Origin: Candidatus Endobugula sp.
GTDB taxonomy: Bacteria > Pseudomonadota > Gammaproteobacteria > Pseudomonadales > Cellvibrionaceae
Direction: 5' to 3'
NCBI GenBank assembly: GCA_020628895.1
Contig: JAHDEM010000002.1
Location: 1-64,000, forward strand
DNA length: 64,000 bases
Part shown: in pieces, positions 33,475 to 45,272 of the stretch
How positions within the stretch are numbered: the first letter of the stretch is position 1
Layout: each line of letters begins with the position of its first letter
Notes under the pieces: generated by a model
Databases searched by the model: none
What the model was told of the DNA's origin: nothing
What the model saw: the letters and a program-made list of their open reading frames with translations, nothing else
Program-made: the position numbers and the translations under genes

Positions 33475-33870
33475 GTGGCGGCAAGGAAGAAGTCCTATAT
33501 CTTAACGGCAACGGCGGAAAATGACTTTCGTCAAGCCAAGCGCTGGTCACTGTCTCGTTGGGGGCAAGAGCAAACAAAAAAGTACTTTTCTGATCTCCAT
33601 GATGGGGCGGAATATATCGCGAGAAATCAACCATCCCAGACTGAAAAAAGAGAGCTTGTTGGTGACACTGGCTTGGGAATCTATAGTGTCAGAGAACACT
33701 ACATAATTTATGAGCCTGTTGACGAACATTCCATTATCATTGTTTCTTTAATACGGCAAAGCCGTGATGTTCCGGCTATTCTAAGAGCCAATCATTATAT
33801 GTTTCGGCGGGAGCTTAAAGAGATTAGGCAGATGATTACTCAGGGGAGACTCCCTCACCTTTTTAGTTAG
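33475..33870 (+). CDS. ParE/RelE-superfamily toxin
   Basis: A 131-residue protein with the ParE/RelE fold: SYILTATAENDFRQAKRWSLSRWG, then YIARNQPSQ, GLGIYSVREHYIIYEP and IIIVSLIRQSRDVPAIL. It starts with GTG at 33475, 5 bp after the antitoxin gene. ParE toxins act on DNA gyrase and RelE types on ribosome-bound mRNA. Pairing with a ParD-type antitoxin favours ParE. The ~35-residue C-terminal extension is longer than usual. Confidence 0.88.
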   Translation: MAARKKSYILTATAENDFRQAKRWSLSRWGQEQTKKYFSDLHDGAEYIARNQPSQTEKRELVGDTGLGIYSVREHYIIYEPVDEHSIIIVSLIRQSRDVPAILRANHYMFRRELKEIRQMITQGRLPHLFS

Positions 33871-34022
33871 AATGTGCCTTCAGAGGCGGATGACTTATTT
33901 ATATGTAAAAGTTTAGATTTGTCTATATTTTGCTCCCTATTGTTTCTTGTCTGCCTTTCATATCTAGTATCTTATAGCGTTTTGCGGTAGCGTACGGTCT
34001 TATTCATAATAAAGGCTAGTTT

Positions 34023-34928
34023 ATGGTAACTCCAACCTCCTTAAAAACCTCCTTGGCACATTTGCCAGAGTTACAACAGCAAGAATTGGCGAAGGTGGCG
34101 GATATTATTTGCGCTATGTGCGATGACGTACGCGCCGTTCTGCTTTATGGTTCCTTTGCTAGAGGTGATTGGGTGGATGGTCCGCATGAGCAAGGGTACG
34201 GTCAGTTAGTTGGGCATAAAATCAGTGATTACGATATTTTAGTTGTAACGCTCTCCGAATATACCGCTAACGATGCAGATTTATGGGCAGCTATACGCAA
34301 TAAACTGAGTGGCGTTAGTCGATCCACTATTTACCCTATTGCCCGTGACTTACACTTTATTAACGAAAAGCTGATCGAGGGCCAATACTTTTTTACCGAG
34401 GTTATTAACGATGCCATTGCGCTTTATATTAACCCTAAATTTCCATTAAAATTTGAAGCGCCTCAGCCATTAGAGCCTAAGCGGGCGGTAGAGATTGCTG
34501 AGGGTGTGCTAGACGAAATTTTTGAAGATTATGCCAAAGCTTTTTATAAAAACTTTCAATTTTCTTTTAGTGAAAAGCATCTTAATATCTCTGCTTTTCA
34601 ATTAAATCAAGCCTGCGAACATGCTTTTAAAGCGGTGTTGCAAATTTTTGGTGGTGAATATCCACAAGAGCATTACCTAAATAAACTCTCTCCAATGGCG
34701 CAGCACTACTGCCCAGAATTAACAGGGATTTTGTTTCAAGATAGCCATGTGCCAGAACCTATATTCAAGCTGCTCGACTACGCTTATATAGGTGCGCGTT
34801 ATGATAAAAATTACAAGATTACCCCCGAAGAGCTTCAAATACTTGCCCCTAGAGTCGAGTACTTGCACGAGGTGGTTGAGAAAGCTTGCAAAGCAAAAAT
34901 ACAGCAGTTAGTTAAAAAGATAGAGTGA
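34023..34928 (+). CDS. MNT-HEPN protein (nucleotidyltransferase plus HEPN)
   Basis: A 301-residue single-chain protein. The N-terminal minimal nucleotidyltransferase domain has LLYGSFARGDW (near residue 40) and the metal-binding SDYDILVV (near 68), with an insertion between them. The C-terminal HEPN-like domain (from about residue 155) contains the ARYDKNY segment near 262 in place of a canonical RX4-6H. In two-gene systems MNT AMPylates and silences HEPN ribonuclease toxins; here both are fused. It lies 100 bp upstream of the STAND gene. Confidence 0.75.
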   Translation: MVTPTSLKTSLAHLPELQQQELAKVADIICAMCDDVRAVLLYGSFARGDWVDGPHEQGYGQLVGHKISDYDILVVTLSEYTANDADLWAAIRNKLSGVSRSTIYPIARDLHFINEKLIEGQYFFTEVINDAIALYINPKFPLKFEAPQPLEPKRAVEIAEGVLDEIFEDYAKAFYKNFQFSFSEKHLNISAFQLNQACEHAFKAVLQIFGGEYPQEHYLNKLSPMAQHYCPELTGILFQDSHVPEPIFKLLDYAYIGARYDKNYKITPEELQILAPRVEYLHEVVEKACKAKIQQLVKKIE

Positions 34929-35028
34929 GTTGATGCTTATTAGTTTGTGTTTTTGATTTATGAACAACAGCTCTGTGTAGTGGGTAGGAAATATCGGTTA
35001 ACTCGTTGAGAGGAGGAAGAGCGAGTAA

Positions 35029-38000
35029 ATGAGTTTGGCAGGGGTTCGTTCTAATCGTGGTGATGAGTACCAACGGTCTGTTGCGATCTTTTGGGTCATC
35101 AAAATGTTGTCTGATTCTGACATTCAAGCCGTCGAAGTGGATGCTATCTCTACTTTGAGTGAAGGTATTCAGTTTGGCGACGACATTGTTATTTACTATA
35201 TTTCAGGTAATAAGACCTTTATTCAAGCAAAGGTAAATCAAAAAAAACATCAATATTGGCGTTTTTCTGATGATACTTTCAAACAAGAATTGATAGCGGC
35301 AGGAAGCCAGTTGCAAGCAGATGCTAGCTGTGAGTGCCATTTTTATTCGCGAACCCCTTTTGGTGACTTCCAACGTTTAGTAGAAGAGTTTTCCTGCCAC
35401 CATAATTACCAAGTATTTACCGAAAGCGCACCGATTAATCAAGTAGAGGTACTCAATCAATTGTCCGTTATTTGGAATTTAGATTGTGAGTCTGCTTATC
35501 ATTTAATAAAGAGGATTAAGCTAGGTGATCACCACTCTTCGGAGCAATGGTCTTTCTACGGCATTGAATTATTAAAAACAGGCTTTAATCAGGCAAGTAG
35601 TGCGTATGAGTATATTTATAACTATATTACCAAGTCTCATAATAAATTAGAAACTGCTAAGTTGCTGATTAGTCGAGAAGATATTTTAAGCTTGCTTCAG
35701 GAGCGTGGTATCCACGCTTTACATAATTTTGATGAAAAAGAAGTTGCTCAGTCTTTCCGTCAATTTTCACTTAATGGTCGTCAGTGGGTAAGAAGTATCG
35801 GTGGCGAAAAGATAGAGCGTTCAGAATTAGCCCGTTTAAAAGAACTAATTGATCAGAGTTGTTCTCTTGTCCTTCTGGAAGATGTTGCTGGTGGCGGAAA
35901 AACTTGTATCTTATTAGACCTTTTAGATGACCTTGACAAAAATAATCATTTTTTTACTCTTTTTATCAAGGGTGATCTTTATGCAGAAATACTCTCTTTA
36001 GATGATTTTAGCCAGCATGGTTTAAGCGATATTTTGTCACAATGTGCTGGCTTGGCACAGATCAAGCCACTAGTTGTTATTGCTGATTCTTTAGATGTAT
36101 TGGCCGTGGGACGTAGCCATAAGAGCCTTCGGTGTTTACTAGGTTTGATTGCTGAATTATCACGAATGACTAACGTTACCGTTATTGCGGCTTCCCGATC
36201 TTTTGATATTAAATATGATCCTCTCTTAAGAGAAGTGAAATGGGATGAAAAGGTATTGGTAACCCCTTTGGTCTTTGAAGAGGACATCACCCATTTACTA
36301 AGCAAATGGGGAGTTAATCAGGATGAAATTAATGCTACCTTAAAGAAGTTATTAGTAAACCCCCAAAACTTACGCTTGTTTTATGAAATCATATCAAGAG
36401 GTGTCAATATATCTGACATCAATGAAGGGGATTTATATGATTCTTACTTAAGAGAAGTGATTGAAAAGGATGATGTTCTTAGTGGTGTGCTACCTAAGCT
36501 TCAAGATATATCCTTAAGTTTGCTGAAAAACAGATCCTATGAATTTTCCAGAGACTTGTTGAATGTTGATATCAGCGTATACCAACGTTTGTTGAGTCAA
36601 CAGGTTGTAACAGAAGTTGAAGGTCATCAATTAATGTTTAGCCATCAGACCTTGGCTGATGCTCTACGCATTAGAAAAGCACAACAAGACAATGTAGATT
36701 TATCGGCTTTTGTTTTGTCTCAGCCGCAATTACCATTTGTAAGGCCAGCTATTCGATCTTTTATTCTCTACTTAAGAGCAAATCATCAAAGCCAGTTTGT
36801 TAGGCAATTTACTCAATTGATTTTAAACGATGCTGTATCCATGCATGTTAAACGGTTGGCAATTGAAACGTTATGTGAATTTGAGCCTATAGTTGATGAT
36901 AGCCGAATTATTATGGTTTTATATTCCCGCTTACCTATATTGTTTAATCGATTTTTGATGCAAGCTACGAATATTTTATGGTTTTCTTTTCTTAAACAGC
37001 AGTGGGAAGAAAGTCTATCAAAAATGATTACTGAAGATAGTTCAGGTTATATTCTACGATACTTTTCTCGATTCTTTACCGATGACAAACTTTGGGTAAT
37101 TAATCTATGGAATAGAATAATAGATGAAGATCTAGTACCGATACCATCTATTGCTTGGGATATTACTGATAGTTTGAATAAGCTAGAAAGTTTACATTTA
37201 GAGGGAGTTAGTGAGCTTCTTGGAAAATTACTTGAATCGCTTGAAGAGAATCGGGCTACATATCTTGGGAAGGCAATTAGCCGCTATGTTAAAGACTCTG
37301 ATGAGGGGGATAAATTATTATGGGATTTTGTACTTAAAGATTCCCTGCCAATAGCGGAGTTAAAAGAGTGGCGTGATGTTAAATTAAACTGTGAAAGATA
37401 TGATTTGGTTGAAGAAGGTTTTTTCAGAGAAAGAGTTAAGGCTTCAGAAGAGTTATTTCAATATGTAATGGATTATATTTTATTGGTAGATACTTCTTTG
37501 TCAGATAAAAATGAAGTGTCTGGTTATGATTTATTGTATTTAACATCGTGGGAAAGGGAAAATTCACCCATATCAGTTTATGAGCAATCATCAGTGCATG
37601 AGTTAATTGATGCCATTGGTGACGCTCTAATAATGAGGGCTAAGTTTAATGATGTTCTATGGATACGGTATGAGGCTTTATTGAGAGAAAAACAAAGTCT
37701 AGGTCTTCGCTACCTTTTACATAAAGCCTATATGGAAAATGTAGAAGATAATGTCGAAGGCATCTCATACCAATTAACCGATAGAAAACTCTTGCGATAC
37801 AATAATATTAAATATGACTTATATCTTCTAACAAACAAAGCATACCCTTACCTAACAGAAGAGACCTGTCGTACTCATCAAAGCTATTTAATTTCACTTT
37901 ATGATGATTTTGTTGGCGATGATTGGGTTGAGCAAAATATATATACTCGATTTCTTGGTATTCCCTGTATATATATGCAGCCACAATATACAGAATTTAT

Positions 38001-39549
38001 AGAAAAATGTGAAAAAAGGTATGGGTTCCACCCTCCACTGCCCGGTACTCGTCCTCGAGTGTCTAGAGTGTTTTCACCATTGTCCGATGATGTACTCCTC
38101 TCTTTAAATGCTGAAGATATGTTAAAGGCGTTTACCTATTATCATAGCTATAACGATTGGGCTCCTAGATTTGAAGAACGAAATACTGGCGGCCGAGAAA
38201 GTTTAGTTTCCGCTCTAAGAGGTGTATCTGCCTTGTTACCAATGAAGTTTGTCCCTTTGGTAGATGAAGTGTATCAACGGGGTTTATGCTCAGATTATAT
38301 TCTAGCGGTCATAGAGGGCTTGGCAGATCATTTGCGGGCTCGTTTTGGTAATTCAAAAACCTCTGAATGGAAAGAAGTTGAACCATTAGAGGATGGTTTT
38401 TTTCTCGCAGATATCCTGCTTGGTCTGGTCGAAAAATATGGTCGATTAGATATTAAAGGGTATTCTACAGTTACTGCTATTCAAGCATGTTGTTTTTTAT
38501 TAACTGATGATTTGTTTAATCAACGTATTTATTTTCAATTATGGAAAATCGGAGCGAATAAAGATCCTGACCCATCTAAAGACGATGAAGCGAAATCATT
38601 AATCGATCGGGGAATCAATTCTATAAGAGGCAGGGCAGCAGAAGCGTGTATGATTTTGGCAACCAAGAAAAAGGAGCAAGCTAAAAGCCTTGATCAAGAG
38701 CTAATTGCCTTAATAAAACGCTATTCAAGAGACCCATCAATGGCAGTGAGGGCTGCTTTGATTAGGTATCTTCCTTACCTTATGAGCCTTGAAAAGCAAT
38801 TAGGCTGGGATATTATGCAAGAATTGACTCATCATATTCAGCCACGATTAATTAAACACTTAGGTGATAGTTTATATTATCAGTATCATCATCACTTTGA
38901 TTTAGTTAAGCCTTACCTAGATATGCTAAAACAAATTGACGATGAGAAAAGTTCGGCAGCTTTTGGAAGGCTTTGGTCTCTCTCTTATTTATCAGGCCAT
39001 ATTAGTAAAGAAAGCTTATGGTCAGAGGCCTCAATATGTCATGAGGGTGTTTATATTGGTATGGCAGATGTTTTTTCTGCCAATCTATCCAGTCGTCAAT
39101 CTACTCAAGCATGTGTTAATGGCTTAATTCAACTAATGGAGTTAGATAAAACGGCAAAGGTTTACTCTCGCTTCGAATTCAAATTATCAGACGACAAGGT
39201 TGCCGCTGTTGTTCCCGATGAATTAATCCAACTTTTTTTAGAAAAAGCACCAGCAGAACATGTTCGTGAGATTGACGGTGTTTTTCATTGGTTTGAAAGG
39301 CATGTCCAGAGAAAGCCTGACAAGGTTCTGGAATTATTAGAAATTATGATTAGTAGACTTGGGGCGATTAAGGAGTATATCCATTTCCATAATGATGAAT
39401 CGCTTATCATAACTATTCGTGCTCTTCTGCAAGAGGCTGATTTGTCTGATGATGAATGTTTTGTTAATCGCGTGCTCACAGCTCAAGACTGGTTTTTAAC
39501 GCAGGGAGGTCTTGGTGAAATGGAAAAAATGTTGGAAGCCAATGAGTAG
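35029..39549 (+). CDS. nuclease-STAND NTPase defence protein (Avs-like)
   Basis: A 1506-residue protein in three parts. (1) An N-terminal PDDEXK/Cap4- or Mrr-like nuclease domain starts RSNRGDEYQRSVAIFW and continues with Glu36, GDD (50-52) and QAK (66-68). (2) A STAND-type NTPase follows, with P-loop DVAGGGKT (about 285-292) and Walker B-like LVVIADSLD (near 346). (3) A ~900-residue helical repeat region serves as a sensor. This layout is that of antiviral STAND (Avs) proteins, which recognise phage proteins and then cleave DNA. No dedicated partner gene follows. The region is AT-rich relative to the housekeeping genes, consistent with transfer. Confidence 0.82.
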   Translation: MSLAGVRSNRGDEYQRSVAIFWVIKMLSDSDIQAVEVDAISTLSEGIQFGDDIVIYYISGNKTFIQAKVNQKKHQYWRFSDDTFKQELIAAGSQLQADASCECHFYSRTPFGDFQRLVEEFSCHHNYQVFTESAPINQVEVLNQLSVIWNLDCESAYHLIKRIKLGDHHSSEQWSFYGIELLKTGFNQASSAYEYIYNYITKSHNKLETAKLLISREDILSLLQERGIHALHNFDEKEVAQSFRQFSLNGRQWVRSIGGEKIERSELARLKELIDQSCSLVLLEDVAGGGKTCILLDLLDDLDKNNHFFTLFIKGDLYAEILSLDDFSQHGLSDILSQCAGLAQIKPLVVIADSLDVLAVGRSHKSLRCLLGLIAELSRMTNVTVIAASRSFDIKYDPLLREVKWDEKVLVTPLVFEEDITHLLSKWGVNQDEINATLKKLLVNPQNLRLFYEIISRGVNISDINEGDLYDSYLREVIEKDDVLSGVLPKLQDISLSLLKNRSYEFSRDLLNVDISVYQRLLSQQVVTEVEGHQLMFSHQTLADALRIRKAQQDNVDLSAFVLSQPQLPFVRPAIRSFILYLRANHQSQFVRQFTQLILNDAVSMHVKRLAIETLCEFEPIVDDSRIIMVLYSRLPILFNRFLMQATNILWFSFLKQQWEESLSKMITEDSSGYILRYFSRFFTDDKLWVINLWNRIIDEDLVPIPSIAWDITDSLNKLESLHLEGVSELLGKLLESLEENRATYLGKAISRYVKDSDEGDKLLWDFVLKDSLPIAELKEWRDVKLNCERYDLVEEGFFRERVKASEELFQYVMDYILLVDTSLSDKNEVSGYDLLYLTSWERENSPISVYEQSSVHELIDAIGDALIMRAKFNDVLWIRYEALLREKQSLGLRYLLHKAYMENVEDNVEGISYQLTDRKLLRYNNIKYDLYLLTNKAYPYLTEETCRTHQSYLISLYDDFVGDDWVEQNIYTRFLGIPCIYMQPQYTEFIEKCEKRYGFHPPLPGTRPRVSRVFSPLSDDVLLSLNAEDMLKAFTYYHSYNDWAPRFEERNTGGRESLVSALRGVSALLPMKFVPLVDEVYQRGLCSDYILAVIEGLADHLRARFGNSKTSEWKEVEPLEDGFFLADILLGLVEKYGRLDIKGYSTVTAIQACCFLLTDDLFNQRIYFQLWKIGANKDPDPSKDDEAKSLIDRGINSIRGRAAEACMILATKKKEQAKSLDQELIALIKRYSRDPSMAVRAALIRYLPYLMSLEKQLGWDIMQELTHHIQPRLIKHLGDSLYYQYHHHFDLVKPYLDMLKQIDDEKSSAAFGRLWSLSYLSGHISKESLWSEASICHEGVYIGMADVFSANLSSRQSTQACVNGLIQLMELDKTAKVYSRFEFKLSDDKVAAVVPDELIQLFLEKAPAEHVREIDGVFHWFERHVQRKPDKVLELLEIMISRLGAIKEYIHFHNDESLIITIRALLQEADLSDDECFVNRVLTAQDWFLTQGGLGEMEKMLEANE

Positions 39550-41212
<1,663 letters not shown>

Positions 41213-41213
<1 letters not shown>

Positions 41214-42811
41214 TGAAAAGTAAAGTTATCACCAGTGAACAAGCAGCAAGCTTAGTTAATGATAACGACGTTGTTAGTATCAGTTCGTCCAGTGGTCTTG
41301 GTTGTCCAGATAAAGTGTTGGCTGCTATAGGTGAGCGTTTTGATAAAGAAGGTTCACCAAAAAATCTAACCACATTAAACCCGATTGCTGCGGGCGATAT
41401 GTACGGCATTAAGGGTATCGACCATATTGCTAAACCGGGATTGTTGTCTCGCATTTTGGCAGGGTCTTATCCCAGTGGTCCTTCATCATTGCCAATGCCA
41501 GCTATTTGGGAAATGGTGGTTAATAATCAGATAGAAGCTTATAACATTCCAAGTGGTATCTTGTTTGATATGCATCGTGATGCGGCTGCTCAGCGCCCGG
41601 GTGTTTTAACACAGGTGGGCGTTGGAACGTTTGTTGATCCTGATCAGCAAGGCTGTGCGATGAATGATGTTTCTGCGGCTAATCCTGTTGTACGTAAGGA
41701 AACCTTTGATGGTAAAGATTGGTTGTACTTCCCTGCTGTGGTGCCCAATGTTGCCATTATTCGTGCGACTACGTCCGATGAGCGAGGTAATCTTACCTAT
41801 GAGCACGAAGGTGCCTTGCTAGGTGGTTTGGATCAGGCATTAGCTGTACGTAACAATGGCGGTATCGTTATTGCGCAGGTGAAGCGTGTTGTGAAAAATG
41901 GAACATTACGACCTCATGATGTGCATGTGTCTGGGAATTTAGTGGATTACGTGGTGGTTGATCCTGATCAATGGCAAACCACACAAACGGTTTATGACCC
42001 TGCCATTAGTGGCGAGACTATGCAGCCGTTATCTAACTTTGATAATCAGGTGTGGGGTGCAGAAAAAGTCATCTCACGTCGTGCAGCGCAAGAGCTTACC
42101 AGTGGCCATGTTGCTAACCTTGGTTTTGGTATTTCAGCCAACGTTCCGAGAATTTTGTTGGAAGAAGGTTTGCATGATGAAGTAACTTGGGTAGTTGAAC
42201 AGGGTGCCGTAGGTGGTATGCCATTACTGGGTTTTGCCTTTGGTTGTGCTTCTAATGCCGATGCTATTGTACCGTCCTCTAGCCAATTCACTTACTTCCA
42301 AGGTGGTGGGTTTGACGTAACACTATTGTCGTTCTTGCAAGTAGATGAGAATGGTAGTGTTAACGTATCTAAGTTGGGAGCGAAACCTTATTTAACAGCA
42401 GGTTGCGGTGGCTTTGTGGATATTACTTCTCACGCGCCTCGTATTATTTTCTCTGGATTCTTTACAGCAGGCGCCAAGTTTGAAATTGGCGATGGCAAGT
42501 TAACCATTGTTAAGGAAGGTAAGGTACGCAAGTTTGTGAAGTCTGCTGAGCATATTACATTCAGTGGTGTGATGGGTCGTAAGCGCAATCAACAAGTGAC
42601 TTACATTACAGAGCGTTGTGTTATTGACCTAGAAGATGATGGCTTAGTGGTACGTGAAATCGCGCCAGGTATTGATTTGCAACGTGATGTTCTTGATCAA
42701 TCAGAAATCGAGCTGCGTGTTGATCCTAATCTTCGCACCATGGATCCAGCCATATTTAGTGAGGCGCCTTTTGGTTTAGAGTTAAAAGAAAATGAAGGGC
42801 GTGAAATATGA
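41213..42811 (+). CDS. acetate/propionate-type CoA-transferase
   Basis: A 532-residue fused alpha-beta family I CoA-transferase (YdiF/propionate CoA-transferase type). The glycine-rich N-terminal CoA site region includes SSSSGLGCPDKVLAAIGERF. The catalytic Glu lies in the EQGAVGG motif at about residue 327, with GFAFGCASN after it. It would activate an organic acid using an acyl-CoA donor. It overlaps its neighbours on both sides by 1-4 bp. With the crotonase and aldehyde dehydrogenase downstream it fits an acyl-CoA catabolic route. Confidence 0.9.
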
Positions 42812-43587
42812 GTGAATCATTTATTACATGCGTTAAAAACGGGTATGTAGCAATGGTTACTGTTGATCGTCCTGCAAAGCTTAATTCCTTAACACCGGCC
42901 ATGCTGGATGATCTTGAACGTGTTGCTCGTGAATTAGATGCAGACACTGAAGTTCGAGTGGTTATTTTAACTGGTGGCGGTGAAAAAGCATTTTGCGTTG
43001 GTGCAGACATTAACGAGTGGGCGGCATTGCAACCCTTAGATATGTGGCGCCGATGGGTAAAGCGTGGTCATCAGGTGTTTGACCAGTGGGCCAGTCTTCG
43101 TCAGCCAGTCATTACGGCCATCAATGGATACACTTTTGGCGGCGGTTTGGAATTGGCTATTGTTGGCGATATCCGCATCAGCGTCGAAAATACCCAGTTT
43201 GCATTGCCTGAAGCGTCTATTGGTACCTGTCCTGGTTGGTCTGGTACACAGCGTCTTGCACAGTTAATTGGACCGAGTCGTACAAAATATTTGGCACTGA
43301 GTGGTCAGCGTATTAGCTCTGAAGATGCCTTAGCCTGTGGTCTTGTACACGAAGTGGTTCCTGTTAGTGAAATTTTGGATCGTGCTAATAGTTTGGCAAG
43401 TGAGATGGCAACGAAAGCGCCGATTGCATTGCAATTGACTAAGCAGTTGGTTAATGCAGCATCTGGTGAAGGTTCAGAAGCCATTCTGGAGGCAATGGCT
43501 GGTGCTATAGCCGCTAATACCAATGATGGTGCTGAAGGTATTGCGAGTTTCCAAGAAAAACGTCCGCCTAATTATCAAGGCAATTAA
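42808..43587 (+). CDS. enoyl-CoA hydratase/isomerase (crotonase) family protein
   Basis: A 259-residue crotonase-fold protein. The oxyanion-hole segments are AFCVGADINEW (near residue 62-72) and NGYTFGGGLELAIVGDIRIS (near 107-126). EASIGTCPGWSGTQRL follows, with the acidic residue position of hydratases at GluAla. It could hydrate, isomerise or hydrolyse an acyl-CoA made by the preceding CoA-transferase. It overlaps that gene by 4 bp (ATGA). Confidence 0.92.
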   Translation: MSESFITCVKNGYVAMVTVDRPAKLNSLTPAMLDDLERVARELDADTEVRVVILTGGGEKAFCVGADINEWAALQPLDMWRRWVKRGHQVFDQWASLRQPVITAINGYTFGGGLELAIVGDIRISVENTQFALPEASIGTCPGWSGTQRLAQLIGPSRTKYLALSGQRISSEDALACGLVHEVVPVSEILDRANSLASEMATKAPIALQLTKQLVNAASGEGSEAILEAMAGAIAANTNDGAEGIASFQEKRPPNYQGN

Positions 43588-43628
43588 TTTTATATTTTTA
43601 AGTTAACAACAAATATTACGAGAACATT

Positions 43629-45137
43629 ATGAAAATTCCTACTACTTCTGAAGTCCTTGCTAGAGAACCGTTCCAAGGCAAATTATTAATCGATGGTGCA
43701 TGGGTTGATGCTGCTGATGGTGCTACTTTTGAGCGTGAATCACCTGCTCATGACAAAGTAGTTGCTGTTTATGCAAAAGCCGGTGTTGCTGATGCTGAAA
43801 AAGCGATTGAATCTGCTCGTCGTGCGTTTGACCATGGTGAGTGGCCAAAAATGAAAGCGGCTGAGCGTGCCACTATCTTGCGTAAAGTAGCAGACGGCAT
43901 TCTTGCACGTAAAGAAGAGTTTGCACTGATGGAAACATTAGAAAACGGTAAGCCTTATGAGCAAGCGATGTCTGAAATTGAAGGTGCTGCAGACTTGTGG
44001 CAATACGCTGCAACTTTAGCGCGTAACCTTCATGGTGACAGCTATAACAACCTGGGTGAAGATACTTTGGGTGTTGTACTACGTGACCCTATTGGTGTAG
44101 TGAGCGTGATTACTCCTTGGAACTTCCCATTCCTAATCGTTAGCCAGAAATTACCATTTGCATTAGCCGCTGGTTGTACTGCGGTTGTTAAACCTGCAGA
44201 AGTGACTTCAGGTACAACCATTATGCTGGGTGATATCTTAATCGAAGCTGGTATGCCAGCTGGTGCGGTAAATATCATTTCTGGTAGTGGTCGTGTTGTG
44301 GGTGATGTGATGGTGACTCACAAAGATGTTGATATGTTGTCGTTCACTGGTTCAACCGGTGTTGGTAAACAAGCGGTGGCTAAATCTGCTGATACCTTGA
44401 AAAAAGTATCTATGGAATTAGGTGGTAAAAACCCTCAAATCATTTTTGATGATTGTGATTGGGATGCAGCTGTTGATGCGACTGTTTTTGGTATCTACTT
44501 CAACGCAGGTCAATGCTGTAACAGTGGTAGCCGTATCTTGGTTCAAAAATCGATTGCCGAGAAATTTGTTGCCGAAGTGGTTGAGCGTTCTAAATTAGTG
44601 AAAGTTGGTGATCCATTAGAAGCGGGTGTTCAAGTGGGTGCTATTACTACTACTAAGCAGTGCGAAACTATTTTGGAATACGTTGAATCAGCACGTAAAG
44701 AAGGGGCAACTATTGCACTAGGTGGTTCTCGTATGGATACCGATGGTGGTACTTACATCGAGCCTACAGTAGTGACTGGTGTGACCAAAGATATGGAAAT
44801 TGCAAAAGAAGAAGTATTTGGTCCAGTGTTGGCTGTACTGACTTTTGATGATCTTGATGATGCGATTGATCTTGCTAACTCTACATTATTTGGTTTGTCT
44901 GCTGCGGTATGGAGTAAAGACTTCTCTACTTGTATGACAGCTGCTCGTCGTATTGATGCAGGTACAGTGTGGGTAAATACTTTCCTTGAAGGTAATGCTG
45001 AATTGCCATTTGGCGGTTATCGTGAAAGTGGTATTGGTCGTGAGTTAGGTCGCCTAGCGACTGAAGATTACACTGAAACTAAAACATTATTTATGCACCT
45101 TGGTGAGCGTACAAACTGGTACTTACCTAAGGGCTAA
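43629..45137 (+). CDS. NAD(P)-dependent aldehyde dehydrogenase
   Basis: A 502-residue aldehyde dehydrogenase. Cofactor and active-site motifs are all visible: PWNFPF (near residue 160), FTGSTGVGKQ (near 240), general base Glu in MELGGKNPQ (near 262), nucleophile Cys in NAGQCCNSGSR (near 296) and EEVFGPVL (near 396). It oxidises an aldehyde to the acid, which the CoA-transferase could then activate. It is in the catabolic cluster, 41 bp after the crotonase. Confidence 0.95.
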   Translation: MKIPTTSEVLAREPFQGKLLIDGAWVDAADGATFERESPAHDKVVAVYAKAGVADAEKAIESARRAFDHGEWPKMKAAERATILRKVADGILARKEEFALMETLENGKPYEQAMSEIEGAADLWQYAATLARNLHGDSYNNLGEDTLGVVLRDPIGVVSVITPWNFPFLIVSQKLPFALAAGCTAVVKPAEVTSGTTIMLGDILIEAGMPAGAVNIISGSGRVVGDVMVTHKDVDMLSFTGSTGVGKQAVAKSADTLKKVSMELGGKNPQIIFDDCDWDAAVDATVFGIYFNAGQCCNSGSRILVQKSIAEKFVAEVVERSKLVKVGDPLEAGVQVGAITTTKQCETILEYVESARKEGATIALGGSRMDTDGGTYIEPTVVTGVTKDMEIAKEEVFGPVLAVLTFDDLDDAIDLANSTLFGLSAAVWSKDFSTCMTAARRIDAGTVWVNTFLEGNAELPFGGYRESGIGRELGRLATEDYTETKTLFMHLGERTNWYLPKG

Positions 45138-45272
45138 TGTGTTTTAGACCAAAAATGATAGTGATAAATGGTTCCGTGCAATGATTAAAAAACAATTCAT
45201 AAACATTACTTTTAAGATTCTGTTGTCGGCAAGACAGCAGAGTCTTAATTTGCAAAGCAGTAGGTATGCATC

